Assembly (NCBI GenBank): GCA_009693115.1
Contig: SHXW01000022.1
Location: forward strand, 1-38,468
DNA length: 38,468 nucleotides
Source: Dehalococcoidia bacterium
GTDB taxonomy: Bacteria > Chloroflexota > Dehalococcoidia > Lucifugimonadales > Lucifugimonadaceae
Direction of reading: 5' to 3'
In this document: piece by piece, positions 36,309-38,468 of the stretch
Position numbering within the stretch: position 1 is the first letter of the stretch
Layout of the letters: every line of letters starts with the position of its first letter
Notes under the pieces: generated by a model
Databases searched by the model: none
What the model saw: the letters and a program-made list of their open reading frames with translations, nothing else
Told to the model about the DNA's origin: nothing
Translations under genes and position numbers: made by a program

Positions 36309-36948
36309 GTTAGTGGAGAGTCCCTCTCCCCCATGGACCGGGCTCGAGTCGGAAAACGGGGCGCAGCGAGCGGACCGGAGAGCAACGGGGGAGGTCACTA
36401 ATAATTCAAGGGCGGTGGATCGACCGCAACCCAACAGGTCATGTTACGCCGGGCGTGTCGTTGCTGACGCCCGCGATGCACACCCGGAGCCCTGGCGTGC
36501 CTGTGGCATCGGCGGCCGCGTCAGGGGTTGCGTCCAAACAAGGGCGACCGGGCAGATGCCCGGGCGCCAGGTCCGCGTATTCAATTGTCCATGCGGTGGC
36601 GCTCTGGGGGCCCTACCAGAGACCAGTTGGCCTCATGCCTGGAGAGTTGAAAATTCGAACTCAGAAATATCAGGCGATTTGATGGCGTGCGGGCCCCGGA
36701 TGCGCCTCGAACGCCCGGTCAGCAAGCGGGCTAAACCCAGGTTCACCTGCCGCCGGGCGGCGGAATGTCCACGTTGAACACAACGTATAGCTTGTTCAAG
36801 CTCACAGAGCGTTTCTCCTCTCCATGGCACGGAATGTCGGCGAAGATCGCCCCATTCCTCCTTTCATTCGCACCCATGCGGTTCAGGGCCTGTGCGTGAC
36901 CTAAGAGGCCTGCGCCAGGCGAGACAATTCCTGAGACAGATACGGCTC
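36309..36948. other. 640-base gap without a supported gene
   Basis: The open frames here are short and lack ribosome binding sites and family features. The sequence contains part of a CCCTCTCCCCC repeat core near 36322. A moderately AT-rich stretch at about 36650-36685 stands out from its surroundings. No tRNA-like fold was found, although TCGAACGC near 36697 briefly suggested one. Confidence 0.5.
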
Positions 36949-37188
36949 TTATTCACCGCCCCGTTCGTAGGGCTCGGTAACGATAAAGCGGCCGTGGACG
37001 TGCCACCCGCGACTGGGCGTCTGTACCGACGGAGCCTGAAGGGCAGGGCGCAGTGACGCGAGCACGCTGATTTTGGACTGCCAGGGGTCGGCCACCACCT
37101 CAAAGGACGTCCCGCAACCCATTCGGGGACACTGTCCCTGCCATCTTGGGGCGGAGGTGTGTTTTTCCAGAAGTCTTATGGGGGGCAT
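36949..37188 (-). CDS. Small hypothetical protein with paired cysteines
   Basis: The function is not recognised. The 79-residue protein starts MPPIRLLEKHTSAPRWQG and has two cysteines in the segment CPRMGCG (about residues 19-25), which may be half of a metal site or a disulfide. It continues with FEVVADPWQSKISVLASLRP and a C-terminal HVHGRF segment. The start is well supported: GGAGGG (37199-37194) lies five bases before ATG 37188. It is downstream of the cytidylate-kinase-like gene on the same strand and may be co-transcribed. Confidence 0.5.
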   Translation of the reverse strand: MPPIRLLEKHTSAPRWQGQCPRMGCGTSFEVVADPWQSKISVLASLRPALQAPSVQTPSRGWHVHGRFIVTEPYERGGE

Positions 37189-37343
37189 GAGTTCCCTCCG
37201 TTCTGGCGAAGGCCCGCAACCACTTAACGCCATCCAGAAATTTGGTCTCCATGATCGATAACAGGTCGGGACTTGTTCTGTGCTCTGGCCCGTGCCCAAC
37301 CAGACATCCAGATGGATACGGGACCTCACGTCAGTCCGCCGGT

Positions 37344-38093
37344 TCACGCGTAGGCGGGGTGCTCCTCAACGAGCGGAGACGGGCGCAATCCCATTGCCGC
37401 CAGCGCGGCCGCGGGCCTCAGTTCGCGAACCATTTCTATTCCGCGCCATGCAACCCGGCTATCCGTCTCGGCCCAGTCAGTCTGCAAACAGACGTCGTAG
37501 GTCCCTGGATCCGCCGGGTCGCCGCCGCCCATGCGTACAAACCAAGCCAGGCGTGCCCGCTCAAGGGCGGCCAGGGCGTCGGTCGCATCAGCCATGCCCA
37601 CTCCCAACCGCTTCGCCATGCGTGCGACTCGCGCGTCCCGCCTTGCGAAGAGGCCGACGTTTACCACTTCCGGGAACCGTTTGAGCGTAAGGCTGCCTGC
37701 CCGTTTGACCAGCACGACATTGCCTTCACTGGCCAACTCCGCCGCCGTTTCGTAGACCGCCTTCACGTATTCGCCGTCAGATATCTCCCCGGGGGAGGTC
37801 CGCGTCCCCGGCAGATCAGCGTATGCCCCGGCAGAAGCGAGAACTCCGGCCGGGTCATATGAGTAATAACCCATCGTCAAAAACGCTGTCTCCAGAGTTG
37901 CAATGACGCGCTGCCACCGGTTGGAGAAGCTCAATTCCTTCCGCGAAACAGCGTCGACTGTCGCATCCAGCCGCCTGGCAAGCCGGCGGACGGCGAGGTG
38001 ACGAACATAACGGGCGTTCAGGTGTCGGGCGAGCATCAGGCCTACTTCTGGCCCTCCCGCTCCCGCCTGGCCGCCTACTGTCAGGGTCAACAT
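37344..38093 (-). CDS. Divergent cytidylate kinase-like protein
   Basis: The 249-residue protein resembles the cytidylate kinase-like family (AAK/P-loop fold): TVGGQAGAGGPEVGLMLARHL at residues 5-25 is in the place of the usual S-R-x-x-G-S-G-G phosphate loop, and NVVLVKRAGSLTL in the middle resembles the family's VVxGRGA strand. The loop lacks a lysine and the arginine before it is replaced, so ATP binding may be weak or lost. The start was moved to ATG 38093 because a full AGGAGG (38106-38101) lies six bases upstream; ATG 38096 is three bases from it. True nucleotide-kinase activity is doubtful. Confidence 0.6.
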   Translation of the reverse strand: MLTLTVGGQAGAGGPEVGLMLARHLNARYVRHLAVRRLARRLDATVDAVSRKELSFSNRWQRVIATLETAFLTMGYYSYDPAGVLASAGAYADLPGTRTSPGEISDGEYVKAVYETAAELASEGNVVLVKRAGSLTLKRFPEVVNVGLFARRDARVARMAKRLGVGMADATDALAALERARLAWFVRMGGGDPADPGTYDVCLQTDWAETDSRVAWRGIEMVRELRPAAALAAMGLRPSPLVEEHPAYA

Positions 38094-38096
38094 CAT

Positions 38097-38468
38097 GCAC
38101 CTCCTGGCTGATGGCCACCCCGCCCCGGCTGCGACGGTGGCGTGATCACGGGAGACATTCAGACCACTATTCGTTCGCAGCCCGATGCGAGGTTCGCCGT
38201 TACAGCCTCGCGGTGGACAGAAATGCCTACCCTAAAGGGATTGTGGCCGGATGCTACCAGTCTGCGGCGCGATTGGCAACGGTTGTGGGCCGAAATGCTA
38301 TGTACTTAGGCTAAGATTTGCATCATAATATATGGAACTCGTAATATAGATATGGCGGTATTACGAAGATCGGTATCCGGCCGCTTGCGGCCTCCTCGGC
38401 TTTGGCAGGCGCGATCGTATGCAATTCCACCTGCGACCAAACCGGCGTGCTCCTCCAGGCCGGCATCG
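38097..38468. other. AT-rich right end, no gene seen
   Basis: No supported gene lies in this stretch. About 38310-38360 is markedly AT-rich; TTGCAT (38318-38323) and TAATAT (38342-38347) are 18 bases apart and could be a promoter for a gene that starts beyond the window. Open frames at the extreme end are too short to judge. Confidence 0.4.

Noticed and set aside
36214-36777. 187-codon plus-strand frame
   Set aside because: No ribosome binding site, mixed low-complexity content, and partial overlap with the upstream end of an EamA gene on the other strand.
36662-36780. Possible tRNA near TCGAACGC
   Set aside because: No cloverleaf with matching acceptor, anticodon and T arms could be drawn on either strand.

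Overview
The window is a GC-rich bacterial chromosome segment, about 63% GC by eye, dense with core genes on both strands. The likely source is Chloroflexota, possibly the SAR202/Dehalococcoidia side. This is an inference from four things: an ileS gene under a T-box leader, two divergent enolase-superfamily dehydratase-like genes, a type I CoA-transferase pair, and many intergenic hairpins of the CCCTCTCCC/GGGAGAGGG kind. No rRNA, tRNA, CRISPR array, transposase or phage gene was seen.

Layout. At 0.3-3.8 kb dnaG and rpoD form a plus-strand replication/transcription pair, followed by a small membrane protein. At 4.3-9.4 kb a minus-strand cluster reads trkH, a full TrkA, a universal stress protein, a TrkA-N-only protein, a second TrkA-like protein and pheA. 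It combines potassium uptake and its nucleotide-sensing subunits with the last specific steps of phenylalanine synthesis. At 9.9-12.1 kb are a pterin-binding methyltransferase and a YihY-type membrane protein. At 12.2-16.9 kb are an acetyltransferase and ileS. The ileS gene has a complete T-box riboswitch (ATC specifier, T-box sequence, terminator), and its enzyme carries the altered class I signature GVHH.

At 16.9-22.7 kb is an accessory metabolic stretch: a MarR regulator divergent from an FMN reductase, an acetamidase/formamidase, an RNA 2',3'-cyclic phosphodiesterase, an ornithine cyclodeaminase-family enzyme and a first enolase-superfamily protein. At 22.7-30 kb is a housekeeping block, pyrE-nadD-obgE-(oriC candidate)-dnaA on the minus strand, then fmt and convergent ffh. 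The obgE-dnaA gap holds three DnaA boxes and a purine-rich tract and is the best replication-origin candidate. At 30.2-36.3 kb is a second metabolic stretch: CoA-transferase subunits B and A, a glycerophosphodiester phosphodiesterase, a RhamD-like enolase-superfamily protein and two tandem EamA transporters. The last 2 kb hold a small Cys-containing protein, a divergent cytidylate-kinase-like protein and an AT-rich end.

The most interesting points are the altered IleRS signature under T-box control, repeat insertion inside the T-box leader and inside coding genes, three genes with a -10 box placed for leaderless transcription, and the oriC candidate. No wholly new multi-gene system could be established from sequence alone.
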